Of a DNA stretch of 64,000 nucleotides, positions 17,835 to 26,483 are shown one piece after another. The position numbers and the translations under genes are program-made. The notes under the pieces were generated by a model. That model saw only the letters and a program-made list of their open reading frames with translations, made no database searches and had not been told where the DNA came from. Every line of letters begins with the position of its first letter. Position 1 is the stretch's first letter. The DNA is from Aneurinibacillus soli (GTDB lineage Bacteria > Bacillota > Bacilli > Aneurinibacillales > Aneurinibacillaceae): assembly GCF_002355375.1 (NCBI RefSeq), contig NZ_AP017312.1:3322001-3386000 (forward strand). Direction: 5' to 3'.

Positions 17835-18362
17835 TTAATTTTCCTGCCTTACTTCAAATCCTGTTAAGAGAATGCAAGTAAAGAACGCCACTACTGCGAC
17901 TGTTATTCCAAACATGACACCCATTGCCGCCATAAACATGTCCAATTCGGGTGTAGATGGTGGCAATGTTATTAAACGATAGATTAATCCACATGCCAGA
18001 AATCCATAAAAACTGCTTCCTGTAACTGCCATCTTTAAGCGGTCAATTTTACTACCAATCCATGTTTTATTGATTGCAATCCAACAGTAAACACTACAAA
18101 TTATAGCCGAGAACATAATGAATAAGTGAATAACGGGAACTAAAAAATATATACCGATAAAAAGAAATAGAACTGTTAATGAAAATAAGGTTCCATTGAT
18201 TAAGAATAAAAGTAACCCACTTTTAAATGGACTGCGAAACCACTCAAGTTGATGCAGTTTTAGAAGAATTTTATTATTACAATCAATATGAAACGCTATT
18301 TGTTTTCTAAAAAGTGAGATTAAGCATACGAACATAAAACCCAACAAGAGGAAAAATATCAT
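17835..18362 (-). CDS. Unrecognised four-helix membrane protein (transposon cargo)
   Basis: 175 residues. Membrane segments at about 1-16, 48-70, 74-97, 112-130 and 140-168, with short basic loops (CNNKILLKLHQLEWFRSPFK). No family recognised and no catalytic motif seen. Low GC and Lys/Asn/Ile-rich codon use match the recombinase genes and not the host genes. It is the only non-transposition gene in the element, at the distal end where Tn554 relatives carry resistance genes, so it is best viewed as cargo. A resistance or immunity role is speculation. Confidence 0.7.
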   Translation of the reverse strand: MIFFLLLGFMFVCLISLFRKQIAFHIDCNNKILLKLHQLEWFRSPFKSGLLLFLINGTLFSLTVLFLFIGIYFLVPVIHLFIMFSAIICSVYCWIAINKTWIGSKIDRLKMAVTGSSFYGFLACGLIYRLITLPPSTPELDMFMAAMGVMFGITVAVVAFFTCILLTGFEVRQEN

Positions 18363-18524
18363 AAATAATCCTCCCTTTTTTGATTTTATTATAACACAAA
18401 TTGGAAAATCACTATATCAACATCAAAGTTTAACAGAGCCTTCATGTTAAGCAATTATCTAAAATTCCAATAACTATATTAGCATGAGCTTTACATCAAA
18501 ATGTTGGCACTCTCCAAAAGAGTG

Positions 18525-18998
18525 CTATTGAAACTGCTCAAATTGTTTTGCAATCCAGGCTCCATTGTTCTCAGCAATATATTTTTCAGCCAAGAGTAAC
18601 CGCTGTACAAGCTCTTTCTTTGACAGTTTCATGTACTTTCTTTCGGCATTTTCTATGCTTCGTTCTGCACTGATACGTCGGTAGTCAACAGGCACAAATT
18701 TAATAGAACGTTTTTGTATGGAGTTATTGGAATGTAATTTTTTCTTATATGTCTTGCTATGTTGCTTGTAATACTCATTCAGTTCCTTATTCGTACTGAT
18801 TGTATTTGGATGAATTCCTCTCCCTTCGGGGTCAATTTCTTTTGACTTCTCTGACACATTTTTTAGCGTAACAGGGAGATCCTGTTTGACCAAAAGGTCA
18901 ATTGCTTCCTTTCCTAATGAGGAAGAGCGTTTACTTCGAGACTCGTGAACATCTTGCAGCCATGCTCGGTCATTTTTTGAAGGAAATGTGTGGCTCAT
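18525..18998 (-). CDS. tnpC: Transposition auxiliary protein, TnpC-like
   Basis: 157 residues, longer than Tn554 TnpC (about 125). It is basic in the middle, with a C-terminal helical region (RSIENAERKYMKLSKKELVQRLLLAEKYIAE) suited to a coiled coil. Identity rests mainly on position: third gene after two tyrosine recombinases, overlapping tnpB by 29 bp. The start at 18998 follows GGGAGG by 9 nt. TnpC of Tn554 modulates transposition frequency and orientation, but this was not checked by alignment. Confidence 0.75.
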   Translation of the reverse strand: MSHTFPSKNDRAWLQDVHESRSKRSSSLGKEAIDLLVKQDLPVTLKNVSEKSKEIDPEGRGIHPNTISTNKELNEYYKQHSKTYKKKLHSNNSIQKRSIKFVPVDYRRISAERSIENAERKYMKLSKKELVQRLLLAEKYIAENNGAWIAKQFEQFQ

Positions 18999-21102
18999 AC
19001 TGTTGTTCCTCCCTGTATTTCTCAATCAGTTCCATTTCCTTTAACTCGTTTCTCGCAAGTTTCCGCATATTTTTTGCCTTTTTCACTTCAACTGTCAAAC
19101 CCATTGAAGTAAACCGCTTTTCCATATCCTTAGACAACTCAATGACATCAAGAAGTTCATGTTTCTTTTCAGGTTGTGGAATTTTTGCCATGCACCCTAA
19201 ACATTGCATTTTCGTAGGGCATACAGCATTTGTAACACAAGTCCCGCCCAATACATTGTTATATACACCTACTTCGGTTTTGTGTTTTTCCCATTCCTTT
19301 TGAAGCTCTTCTGGGCTACGGAGAACCGCTACATCTAAATCAACATAGTTGGCAATCACACTATGTAATTCTCCAACTTTTTCGGCTACTTGGCTTGGGG
19401 TCGGTTCAGAATAATATCCCGTTACATTTACATCACGTTGATGAAGTATCTTTGCTACAATATCAACGGGGATTTGCTGACGCTGAACAGCTTCTGTAGC
19501 GAACGCATGACGTAGTAAATGTGTTTTAATGACAACTGGTTGTCCTTCTTGTGTCTCGAAATTTAGTCCATGAAGCAGAAATCGAAGACATGAATAAAGA
19601 GCATCCTTTTTAAAAGATTGATGGTTGTATTGAAAAAAATAGGGCTTAGGCTCTGGAAACTGATGTTTCCTCTCATCACGATACGGTACACTTGGAATTG
19701 CACCGTTATAATGCTCTTTAAGCAGTAAGGAAACAGCTTGTATTAGTTTCATTGTTTGCTCACTGATTGAATAACTTTCTGCGGTATCTCTACCTTTCGG
19801 AACAACTTGGAACGAAAAGTGTACTTTACCATTTGCTTTTATTGCTCGAATGCAATCTTTTGTACTTTGAATTTGCAACAGCTCACTTATCCTTGCTCCT
19901 GTTGTGGTCAGTATGTCTACTGCTAATAAACCGAAGGTTGTTGCGACATAAAAAGACTCCACATCAAATACAATGCCTTCGGCTTTGTTGTTGTGAAGAG
20001 AAATAAATTTACTTTGAAATAGAACTCCTTTATGCATAGAATTAAAAGGCACGGGATTTTTACTTGTTCCTTCTTCACCATATCCCCATGAGAACAGGAG
20101 CTGTCGCTTCCGCTCTAAATCAGCATCTGTCGCATTTTGAGACCATAATCCTAACACGCCTTCTTGCAGTATCTCTGTAAACCATAGACCTTCTGCTACA
20201 TCGTCATCATTTAACCGTTCTGCTCCGATAAGCTCCACAAAGTAATATTTGTTCTTATCAGAATACGTTCCTGTACGCTTCTTTGCTGACTTTACAATAG
20301 AATCAGTGAATTTCTCTTGGTGGTAAAGTACAAAGGAGGGCTTGTCCCATAAGCGGAAATAAAACCGTTCTCCAACTCGTTCAGGTTCGTCATAATGAAA
20401 TTCTAATGGTAACGTCACATTGTCATTTTCGACCTGCTTACAGGCTGTTAGAAAAGCTTCTCGTAATCGTTTTATCTGATTCCAACGGAAATTTGCTTCT
20501 ACCCTAATTTGAGGAAGAAAAGGAACAACAGCATCCGTTTCACTCTTACGAGTGTTTTTTGCCTGTTCTCTTGCTTGCTTGCCAAACGAAAAGTCTCTGC
20601 TGTCAAATTTAGGCATAGGGAACAAGAATTGCTGAAAATACTTCTGTTGTTCCTGATTTAGCTTTGATGTGAGCCATTTTTTAGTCGAATAGGCAGTGGA
20701 ATTATACTCTTTTAAAAATATTGCTCTTTGGTTATACGAATGTTCAGGAAAAATGCTACCTTTTAGATACTCGTACATATGCTTGTTTACATCAAAATCA
20801 AAGAAAATTTGTAAATCATACGTATAAAATATGTCCTTCAATCTTGCATTTAAATTTCTAAGTGTAGACTCTATTGTGCGAGTATCTAAATTCCTATCTC
20901 CACCAACAAGCATTACAAATAACAACTGATTTCTCCAAGGCATATCTAAACACCGATTAAAGAAATATTTAACAGGCACTTCATTCAATTTATCTAAAAG
21001 AAACATGCCCCTGTTATTCCGTAAGTGAAGAATGTGTTCATCCACTTTACCCACTAATTCCTCATAAAATGGGGAGGTAGGTGAATTGATTCCTGTTGTC
21101 AT
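18970..21102 (-). CDS. tnpB: Tyrosine recombinase, TnpB-like
   Basis: 710 residues, larger than Tn554 TnpB (about 630). The catalytic domain is in the last half: box I Arg in TTGARISELLQIQ, box II HLLRHAFAT (HxxR), and the nucleophile in LHQRDVNVTGYYSEPT. Past the catalytic Tyr is a C-terminal cysteine cluster (GGTCVTNAVCPTKMQCLGC), a likely zinc-binding tail typical of TnpB. The start is 3 bp after the tnpA stop, with GGAGG inside the tnpA end. It cuts and joins DNA at the element ends together with TnpA. Confidence 0.9.
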   Translation of the reverse strand: MTTGINSPTSPFYEELVGKVDEHILHLRNNRGMFLLDKLNEVPVKYFFNRCLDMPWRNQLLFVMLVGGDRNLDTRTIESTLRNLNARLKDIFYTYDLQIFFDFDVNKHMYEYLKGSIFPEHSYNQRAIFLKEYNSTAYSTKKWLTSKLNQEQQKYFQQFLFPMPKFDSRDFSFGKQAREQAKNTRKSETDAVVPFLPQIRVEANFRWNQIKRLREAFLTACKQVENDNVTLPLEFHYDEPERVGERFYFRLWDKPSFVLYHQEKFTDSIVKSAKKRTGTYSDKNKYYFVELIGAERLNDDDVAEGLWFTEILQEGVLGLWSQNATDADLERKRQLLFSWGYGEEGTSKNPVPFNSMHKGVLFQSKFISLHNNKAEGIVFDVESFYVATTFGLLAVDILTTTGARISELLQIQSTKDCIRAIKANGKVHFSFQVVPKGRDTAESYSISEQTMKLIQAVSLLLKEHYNGAIPSVPYRDERKHQFPEPKPYFFQYNHQSFKKDALYSCLRFLLHGLNFETQEGQPVVIKTHLLRHAFATEAVQRQQIPVDIVAKILHQRDVNVTGYYSEPTPSQVAEKVGELHSVIANYVDLDVAVLRSPEELQKEWEKHKTEVGVYNNVLGGTCVTNAVCPTKMQCLGCMAKIPQPEKKHELLDVIELSKDMEKRFTSMGLTVEVKKAKNMRKLARNELKEMELIEKYREEQQYEPHISFKK

Positions 21103-21105
21103 AGT

Positions 21106-22461
21106 TTAGTCCTCCAACCCGTCTAATAGAGCTTGTATATCTGTATCTAACTCTGTTTCTTTCTCTATTTCCAACACATTGAGTACGGTTTTTTTCGTTC
21201 GTTTACGTTTTGATTGTTCCATGTATTCTTTTTCTTTCTCTGTCATGTTTTCAAGCATTTTGTCGTGCAAGTTTCGATGGCTCTCTTCATCAAAATGATG
21301 CTCGTACACTTCAATGGTGTCTTTTTGTTTCCACTTCATGTACGTAATAAGTTCATTCTTGCGTTGGGCAATTTCTACATCATTCTTGGAAATGTTGTAA
21401 ATCTCACGCATACTTATTGTGACGAACCAGTGCCTCGTTTTATGTGGGTTTAACCTCATGTCCAGCAACGTTATTACCTTATTCCAATGAGGATACCAAG
21501 CTTGATAATTAAATGGCGTTCCACGTTCCGTTAGGAACATGGGTTCATCATTAGGTAGAAAATCGAAATCCCGCCCAAGAGGGTCAAACTTCTTACGTTC
21601 CTGATTAATGTATTGAAACAGAAGTTTCACTGTATCTTTGCTAAAACGAAGAAATTTCACTCTACGACCATGACTTCCCTTGTTAAACGTGTTTACTTCT
21701 TGAAAGGACTTACGGGAACGATAATCTCCAATCGTTAATTCAATGACTTCTGAGGCCCTTGCTCCTGTCTCAAACAGCATACGAGCAATTACTTTCTCTC
21801 GCAGAGACCAATTTGCCTGATTACCCGCCTGTTTGACTTTATGGTATAGAAAAGGGTCGTCAATAATCTCAGGTTGCCATTCTTCGTTAATGAGTTTGAA
21901 GTAGGAATCTGTCAACCGTCTATGCACAAGAGGGTCTTCCGTTCCTGCTTCTGCAGGCATCCGAGGCTTATTTTCTCTTACACCTTCGGTATGGACTTTA
22001 TAATCATCCAGAATTGCATGAGAATCTATAAGAGGGTTGGCGTACATATACTGTCTCAGCGTGATAAGGGATTTATAGAACGACTTGAGAGCTGAAAGAA
22101 AACGATGAACCGTATTTGGGCTTTTATTTGAGAGTTTTACAAATCGAAAAGAGTCTTTTTCTCGTACCTTGCATGCCATTTCATTCATCAAGTAATCTTC
22201 AACAGCAACTCGTATTGCTTCTGGATGGTAACTCCAAGTGACACGTTCCCCTTGATAGTTGCTGTATCTATCCATCCAAGTAAAGAATGGAAGAAGGGAT
22301 TGGAGATACGATAATGCCGAACTTTTTGATATCTTCCTACTCACATCATCGTAAAAGTCTGTTAGCGGTAAAAATGGCTTGTTAGTTTCGTCAAATACAA
22401 GCAACTTGTACCGACTTTGAACATCCTTCGGACAATACATGTGATAATAACCATTTTTCAT
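21106..22461 (-). CDS. tnpA: Tyrosine recombinase, TnpA-like
   Basis: 451 residues from ATG 22461, chosen because CAGGAGG lies about 9 nt upstream; Tn554 TnpA is about 361. The N-terminal core-binding domain is about 20-160. The catalytic domain has box I Arg (FETGARASEVIEL), HKTRHWFVT (HxxR) and the nucleophile region DTIEVYEHHF. All catalytic positions are present. A charged C-terminal tail of about 90 residues (KRKRTKKTVLN and ETELDTDIQALLDGLED) follows the Tyr. It forms one operon with the upstream HTH gene and tnpB. Confidence 0.9.
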   Translation of the reverse strand: MKNGYYHMYCPKDVQSRYKLLVFDETNKPFLPLTDFYDDVSRKISKSSALSYLQSLLPFFTWMDRYSNYQGERVTWSYHPEAIRVAVEDYLMNEMACKVREKDSFRFVKLSNKSPNTVHRFLSALKSFYKSLITLRQYMYANPLIDSHAILDDYKVHTEGVRENKPRMPAEAGTEDPLVHRRLTDSYFKLINEEWQPEIIDDPFLYHKVKQAGNQANWSLREKVIARMLFETGARASEVIELTIGDYRSRKSFQEVNTFNKGSHGRRVKFLRFSKDTVKLLFQYINQERKKFDPLGRDFDFLPNDEPMFLTERGTPFNYQAWYPHWNKVITLLDMRLNPHKTRHWFVTISMREIYNISKNDVEIAQRKNELITYMKWKQKDTIEVYEHHFDEESHRNLHDKMLENMTEKEKEYMEQSKRKRTKKTVLNVLEIEKETELDTDIQALLDGLED

Positions 22462-22494
22462 TTTTGAAGCCTCCTGTGAAACATCCAAACCCAA

Positions 22495-23049
22495 TTATTC
22501 TTCCAACCAATTGTAGAAAGGAAATTTTGACGGATAGTCACTCTCGCCTTTATTTTCCGTCGCCTCGTAGTCCTGTTGTGTAAGGTCATAAAAATGCTTA
22601 CTTTGCTTCTTCGGTAATTTAACAGGAACAGTCGTTGGACTCCAATTCTCCCGAATGGCTTTCTTAATAAACCCGTCAGGGTTTTTCACTTTTGCGGCAG
22701 ATTGTTGCATGATAAGCAAAATTTCTAAGGTTCGTTTGATACCAACAACGGACAGAATAGTAAGGATTTCCTCCGTAGGGGATGTCAATGTGACTGCCTC
22801 ATACGCTAATCTCACTAACTCCAGTTCATCCACATCTTGCTGTACTGCCTCCTCACTTTGCTGAGAATCTTCTCTCACAAATCCTGTTCCCTGTTTGATA
22901 TGCACAAGGTCGCTCTCAGGGATTCTCCATCCTTCTTTATCGCTATTGCGAAATGCGTTAGGAAACTTGCCAGAACGCAACCAGCGCTTTATGGTTTCTT
23001 CGTGTTTTCCTACAGCAGATGCCAATTCTTTTACTGTATATACTTTCAT
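22495..23049 (-). CDS. HTH (MerR/excisionase-type) DNA-binding protein of the transposon
   Basis: 184 residues. Residues 1-50 form an HTH_17/MerR-like winged helix (YTVKELASAVGKHEETIKRWLRSGKFPNAFRN, then GWRIPESDLVHI), as in excisionases and small regulators. The remainder is unrecognised, with a basic segment near 140-160. It is the first gene of the transposition operon, 33 bp before tnpA, and reads out from the right end. Classic Tn554 has only tnpABC, so this is an extra gene; it may direct synapsis or control expression. The function is inferred from the fold and position. Confidence 0.75.
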   Translation of the reverse strand: MKVYTVKELASAVGKHEETIKRWLRSGKFPNAFRNSDKEGWRIPESDLVHIKQGTGFVREDSQQSEEAVQQDVDELELVRLAYEAVTLTSPTEEILTILSVVGIKRTLEILLIMQQSAAKVKNPDGFIKKAIRENWSPTTVPVKLPKKQSKHFYDLTQQDYEATENKGESDYPSKFPFYNWLEE

Positions 23050-23159
23050 TTGAGCACCCCGAAATAAATTATAGATTCAATAACAGAATATACGTTCCTA
23101 TTCTAACTAAAGCTCATGTTGTTGTAAATGTGTTTTTGCTGGTATTGTTGTGGTAGTAT

Positions 23160-23250
23160 ATGAGGTCATAAAGAGGTCTATAAAAATAAAAAAATACACC
23201 ACTTTTGCTAAGTGGTGTACCAATATTCATATAATGTTTCACATTTTATA
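23160..23250. repeat. Right subterminal sites of the transposon
   Basis: ATGAGGTCAT (23160-23169) is the inverted match of 17782-17791. TATAATGTTTCACATTTTATA (23230-23250; the 19-20 nt core is shared) mirrors 17693-17715. Between them a perfect hairpin TACACCACTT-TTGCT-AAGTGGTGTA (23202-23226) could block read-through. Confidence 0.55.
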
Positions 23251-23310
23251 AATCATCTTGTTTTTATAAGAAGAAGTAATAAATAATCATTCTTTATTTT
23301 ACAGAGTAGC

Positions 23311-23321
23311 CCGTCTCTTTT
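23311..23321 (+). terminator. Right half of the split pyc/ytfJ terminator
   Basis: CCGTCTCTTTT is the exact complement of 17622-17632 and lies 10 bp from the ytfJ stop. Removing the transposon would leave pyc and ytfJ converging on one normal terminator in a spacer of about 50 bp. Confidence 0.7.
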
Positions 23322-23330
23322 CATTCGCTT

Positions 23331-23846
23331 CTATTCCCACACCAGATCATCAATCACATGATTGCCCGGCTTATCTCCCTTTCTACGACAGGATTTCTTC
23401 TTCTCAGTGACTTGGCAGCTATCAAACATTTCCTTAATTTTATCAAATGCCGCTGGAGCCATGTCCAGCAGGCGGTCATATAGATGTACATCTTCCCGAA
23501 GTGATACTGTACGGATACCATCCCGATTCACAACAAGAAAGGCGACCGGGGTAATCGAGATCCCGCCCCCACTTCCACCGCCAAATGGAAATCCTTTCTC
23601 TTCTCCGCTCTGCATACTATTTCCATGCATTACGCCGCTCTGGCTGTTCTGTTGGTGTGTTCCATCCTTATACGATTCAAACTCCGTTCCACCAGCCGCA
23701 AAGCCAAAGCCCACTTTGGATACCGGCAGAATGACACTGCCGTCCGGTGTTTCAATCGGGTCCCCGATAATTGTATTAACGTCTACCATTTCGCGGATGT
23801 TTTCCATCGCCGTCTTCATTAACCCTTGAATCGGATGCTCTCCCAT
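23331..23846 (-). CDS. gerW: Spore germination/sporulation protein GerW (YtfJ)
   Basis: 171 residues. The family core is clear: HPIQGLMKTAMENIREMVDVNTIIGDPI, VILPVSKVGFGFAAGGTEF, a Gly-rich stretch (GGGSGGGISITPVAFLVV) and a C-terminal region with DRLLDMAP. In Bacillus subtilis YtfJ/GerW is made in the forespore and is needed for L-alanine germination. It is in an operon after ytfI, with stop and start 3 bp apart. A basic Cys-containing C-terminal extension (KKKSCRRKGDKPGNH) is present. Its terminator is the one split by the transposon. Confidence 0.93.
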   Translation of the reverse strand: MGEHPIQGLMKTAMENIREMVDVNTIIGDPIETPDGSVILPVSKVGFGFAAGGTEFESYKDGTHQQNSQSGVMHGNSMQSGEEKGFPFGGGSGGGISITPVAFLVVNRDGIRTVSLREDVHLYDRLLDMAPAAFDKIKEMFDSCQVTEKKKSCRRKGDKPGNHVIDDLVWE

Positions 23847-23849
23847 GTG

Positions 23850-24500
23850 TCAACGCCCTTTCCGAAAATAATGGATTGCTATGCGAATCGCTGCAATGAT
23901 AGCATGTCCGATGCGCAGTCGGAGTATGCAAAGAAAACGAATATCGAGCCGGGTCCGGGAAAAATCCGGCACGACCATAAGCTTAGGCTCCGTATATAAG
24001 GTTATATAGCGCCCGAGAATCGCAAGTGCAACATTTTTGGCAGTCCATACCATGCCGCTCACTGCGCCTGTCGCCGCTGCCTCTCCCACTCCGACATGCG
24101 TCTGCCACTCCAAATTTTCACCGAGCACGCATTTAAGTGTGGTACGTAAAATCTCGTCCATATCGTACACACGCCGCCGTACATCCATGAATGTACGCTT
24201 CAACTCTGCAATTGTATGCGGGGTAATCCACTCTTTCTTTTTCCGTTCCTTTTCCTCCGAAGCCGAGTCCGTGCCGGCATCGGCTTCCTCCGCTATTTTT
24301 ACCCCGGTTCGCAAGTTCCGAAGCTGAAGCATATTGGCATGGATTCGATAGCGAAGCAGCCTCCCGTATACAGATAATTCAATCTCCAAATCATCATTTT
24401 CCGCCTGCCGCCGGTATACGATCTGGATACGCAGCGATGTAAACCAGATGATGAGCAGTATTACACCGGCAATACCCAGGCCAAGCAGCCACCCGTTCAT
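23850..24500 (-). CDS. ytfI: DUF2953 protein (YtfI)
   Basis: 216 residues. An N-terminal membrane anchor (WLLGLGIAGVILLIIWFTSL) is followed by the DUF2953 body: IQIVYRRQAENDDLEIELSV and an acidic/basic linker about 80-100, then FMDVRRRVYDMDEILRTTLK and TGAVSGMVWTAKNVALAIL. It pairs with gerW as in Bacillus, and a membrane or spore-related role is inferred from that. ATG 24500 is preferred because AAGGTGGAGG precedes it; GTG 24509 is possible. Confidence 0.85.
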   Translation of the reverse strand: MNGWLLGLGIAGVILLIIWFTSLRIQIVYRRQAENDDLEIELSVYGRLLRYRIHANMLQLRNLRTGVKIAEEADAGTDSASEEKERKKKEWITPHTIAELKRTFMDVRRRVYDMDEILRTTLKCVLGENLEWQTHVGVGEAAATGAVSGMVWTAKNVALAILGRYITLYTEPKLMVVPDFSRTRLDIRFLCILRLRIGHAIIAAIRIAIHYFRKGR

Positions 24501-24641
24501 GTCCTCCACCTTCCCTAGTTCGTAGTGTGGACGTAATTTCCTGTTTCATGCATCCGGGTGATCAATTTTCCATATTGAGAAACTTTCCCCACGTATCTGC
24601 GTCAAACCTCATAGTAACTCGTACATAAGGAAGTGAATGAT

Positions 24642-25598
24642 TTGAATCGCATCTTTTTGCGCTCCCTGCTCAGCTGTCTACTCACAGTCAGCCTGTTTGC
24701 CGGGCATGCGCCGCAGTCTGCATCTGCCGCTGCTGCATTTCATGATATTAATGACCACTGGGCCAAAGGACAAATCCGCTCGCTTGCTCAGCAGGGTATT
24801 GTAACGGGAATAAATTCAGACACGTATGCGCCGGACCGGCCACTCACACGTAGCGAGTTCGTCGTCATGCTAGCCCGTGTTTTTAAAAGCGATTTGAAAA
24901 CAAAAGGTTCAGCTTACGAGGTTAAAAAATACTACCGCGATGTAGACGTATCCGATTTTTATGCGGATGAACTTGTGCGATTGAATCGGGCAGGCATCAT
25001 TGATGATCGCGGCTCCTTCTACGGGGATCGTTACATTACCCGGCAGGAGATGGCGCATTATCTAGTTAATGCCTATAACTATTTATACGGTCAGAATTTA
25101 TCTACGTTCGTCAACGCAAACCAGAGCTCCTTTACGGATTCCAGCAAGATCTCTCCCCGCTACCGGGATGATGTTGTCATCGCAGACAAGATCCACCTCA
25201 TCACCGGGCGTGACGGAGGGAAATTCGCTCCGCGTGATACACTGACACGCGGGGAGGCGGCATCCGTGATTTATCGCTTCAGCCAGTTAATCCCGTATGA
25301 GGACAAGGGCGTGCGATCCGGCCCTAGCCTTGCGAACATAAATGATGCTTACTATAAAAACGGTAAGCTCTACATTACCTTTACGTATTCATTAAGCGGC
25401 GCCGGCTATAACGGACAGATTATCGTCATTACCCGCTCTGGGAAGCAAGTGAAAATTGATGTCGAACCGGTTAAACTTGATGGGAGCTCTTCAACCGGCC
25501 ACTTCAAGCAGACCCGTACCATCACCATTGAAGAATCTGGCGTCCAAACGATTTTCGTTCGCATGAACGGAAAAGAGACCGCCCGTTTTAACGTCTAG
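24642..25598 (+). CDS. Secreted protein with three S-layer homology domains
   Basis: 318 residues from a TTG start placed 7 nt after AAGGAAGTGA; GTG 24633 is too close to the ribosome site. Signal peptide with cleavage near SASAA. SLH repeats: about 32-75 (FHDINDHWAKGQIRSLAQQG, TYAPDRPLTRSEFVVML), 95-150 (YRDVDVSDFYADELVRLNRAG, ITRQEMAHYL) and 160-215 (ISPRYRDDVVIADKIHLITG, FAPRDTLTRGEAASVI). The last 90 residues are a beta-rich domain without catalytic motif. SLH domains bind pyruvylated cell-wall polymer, so the protein is surface-attached. Confidence 0.88.
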   Translation: MNRIFLRSLLSCLLTVSLFAGHAPQSASAAAAFHDINDHWAKGQIRSLAQQGIVTGINSDTYAPDRPLTRSEFVVMLARVFKSDLKTKGSAYEVKKYYRDVDVSDFYADELVRLNRAGIIDDRGSFYGDRYITRQEMAHYLVNAYNYLYGQNLSTFVNANQSSFTDSSKISPRYRDDVVIADKIHLITGRDGGKFAPRDTLTRGEAASVIYRFSQLIPYEDKGVRSGPSLANINDAYYKNGKLYITFTYSLSGAGYNGQIIVITRSGKQVKIDVEPVKLDGSSSTGHFKQTRTITIEESGVQTIFVRMNGKETARFNV

Positions 25599-25604
25599 AC
25601 ATAC

Positions 25605-25643
25605 ATAAAGAGGCAGCCCGCATATGGCTGCCTCTTTTCATTT
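25605..25643. terminator. Bidirectional intrinsic terminator
   Basis: AAAGAGGCAGCC (25607-25618) pairs perfectly with GGCTGCCTCTTT (25626-25637) between convergent genes. Confidence 0.9.
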
Positions 25644-25663
25644 TCTTCTGTATAACGCTGTAG

Positions 25664-26482
25664 TTAACCGCGTGCCGGAAGGAAAATCCCTTCTGGATCG
25701 ACATTTTCATGCAGAATGCGGAGCTCTTCATATGTCGGAAGCTCTGTTTCACCTTTACAACGGGTAAAATCAAGCTCAAATCCTGTGTTCTCCTGAAGCT
25801 GTTCGCGCGTGATACCCGGATGAATCGTATCAACATAGATGGTACCTGCTTCTTCATCAAAGCGGAATACCGCCATATTCGTAATCACCGCGCTCGGTCC
25901 TCCGAGAAACTTTTTCCCGTATACGTCTTTGCGATGCGCGAGTGTTCCTTCCGGCCATTTGCGTATCATCCAGCCCGGGGATGTAATATAATCAACACTT
26001 TCTTTGAAACGGCGCTTCTCCTGTACCATAATAAACACAGTTCGTTTGGCAAGCGAGTTAATATCCGGATTGCCGCCGCTGCCCGGGAAACGCACAGAAG
26101 GAGACGTATAATCACCAACAGCGGTTGTGTTTACATTACCGTATTTATCGATCTCAGCTCCACCTAGGTACGCAAGATCGACTTTACCGCGCTGAAGCTG
26201 GTTAAATACATCAAACAGACCCGATGCAACAGAAGCCTGGGTAACACAACGTGGGTCCCCTACCGAAGATGGGAGAGAGTCTCCCCTGGAATCAATCGTA
26301 CCCGCCTCGTAAATCAGTTTGCTGTTGGGTGCATTCACTTTTTGCGCGAGCATAATCGCAAGCATCGGTAATCCGGTTCCGGCAAATACAACCTCACCGT
26401 CTTGCACTTCACGAGCAGCCGCAACAGCTAACATATCTACAACCGAGTACTCACCTGGTTTTACATATTGTTTGTCTGTCAT
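25664..26482 (-). CDS. CoA-transferase subunit B (GctB-like)
   Basis: 272 residues, beta subunit of a family I CoA transferase of the glutaconate type. Visible blocks are FAGTGLPMLAIMLAQ, IYEAGTIDSRG (the catalytic Glu region is expected here), DLAYLGGAEIDKYGNVNTT and VHPGITREQLQENTGF-like near the end (IHPGITREQL). It follows the alpha gene with a 1-bp gap. The acyl acceptor cannot be read from sequence; short dicarboxylates, 3-oxoadipate or a CoA ester of an aromatic degradation pathway are all possible. Confidence 0.85.
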   Translation of the reverse strand: MTDKQYVKPGEYSVVDMLAVAAAREVQDGEVVFAGTGLPMLAIMLAQKVNAPNSKLIYEAGTIDSRGDSLPSSVGDPRCVTQASVASGLFDVFNQLQRGKVDLAYLGGAEIDKYGNVNTTAVGDYTSPSVRFPGSGGNPDINSLAKRTVFIMVQEKRRFKESVDYITSPGWMIRKWPEGTLAHRKDVYGKKFLGGPSAVITNMAVFRFDEEAGTIYVDTIHPGITREQLQENTGFELDFTRCKGETELPTYEELRILHENVDPEGIFLPARG

Positions 26483-26483
26483 T

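Larger units (their letters stand above)
17633..23310 (-). mobile_element. Tn554-like transposon (two tyrosine recombinases, TnpC, HTH protein, one cargo gene)
   Basis: The segment is lower in GC than its flanks and carries, from right to left, an HTH gene, tnpA, tnpB, tnpC and a membrane-protein gene. Ends are placed by the split 11-bp terminator stem outside. An internal check supports this: the palindrome-like sites TATAAAATGT..ACATTTTATA (17693-17715 and 23230-23250) each begin 60 nt from their end, and ATGACCTCAT/ATGAGGTCAT (17782, 23160) lie about 145 nt from their ends in inverted orientation. Known Tn554 relatives lack terminal inverted repeats and make no target duplication, and neither is seen here. 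Total about 5.7 kb. Confidence 0.8.

Noticed and set aside
17633-23310. Integrative conjugative element or prophage
   Set aside because: No conjugation, relaxase, structural or replication gene is present. The gene order fits a Tn554-like transposon.
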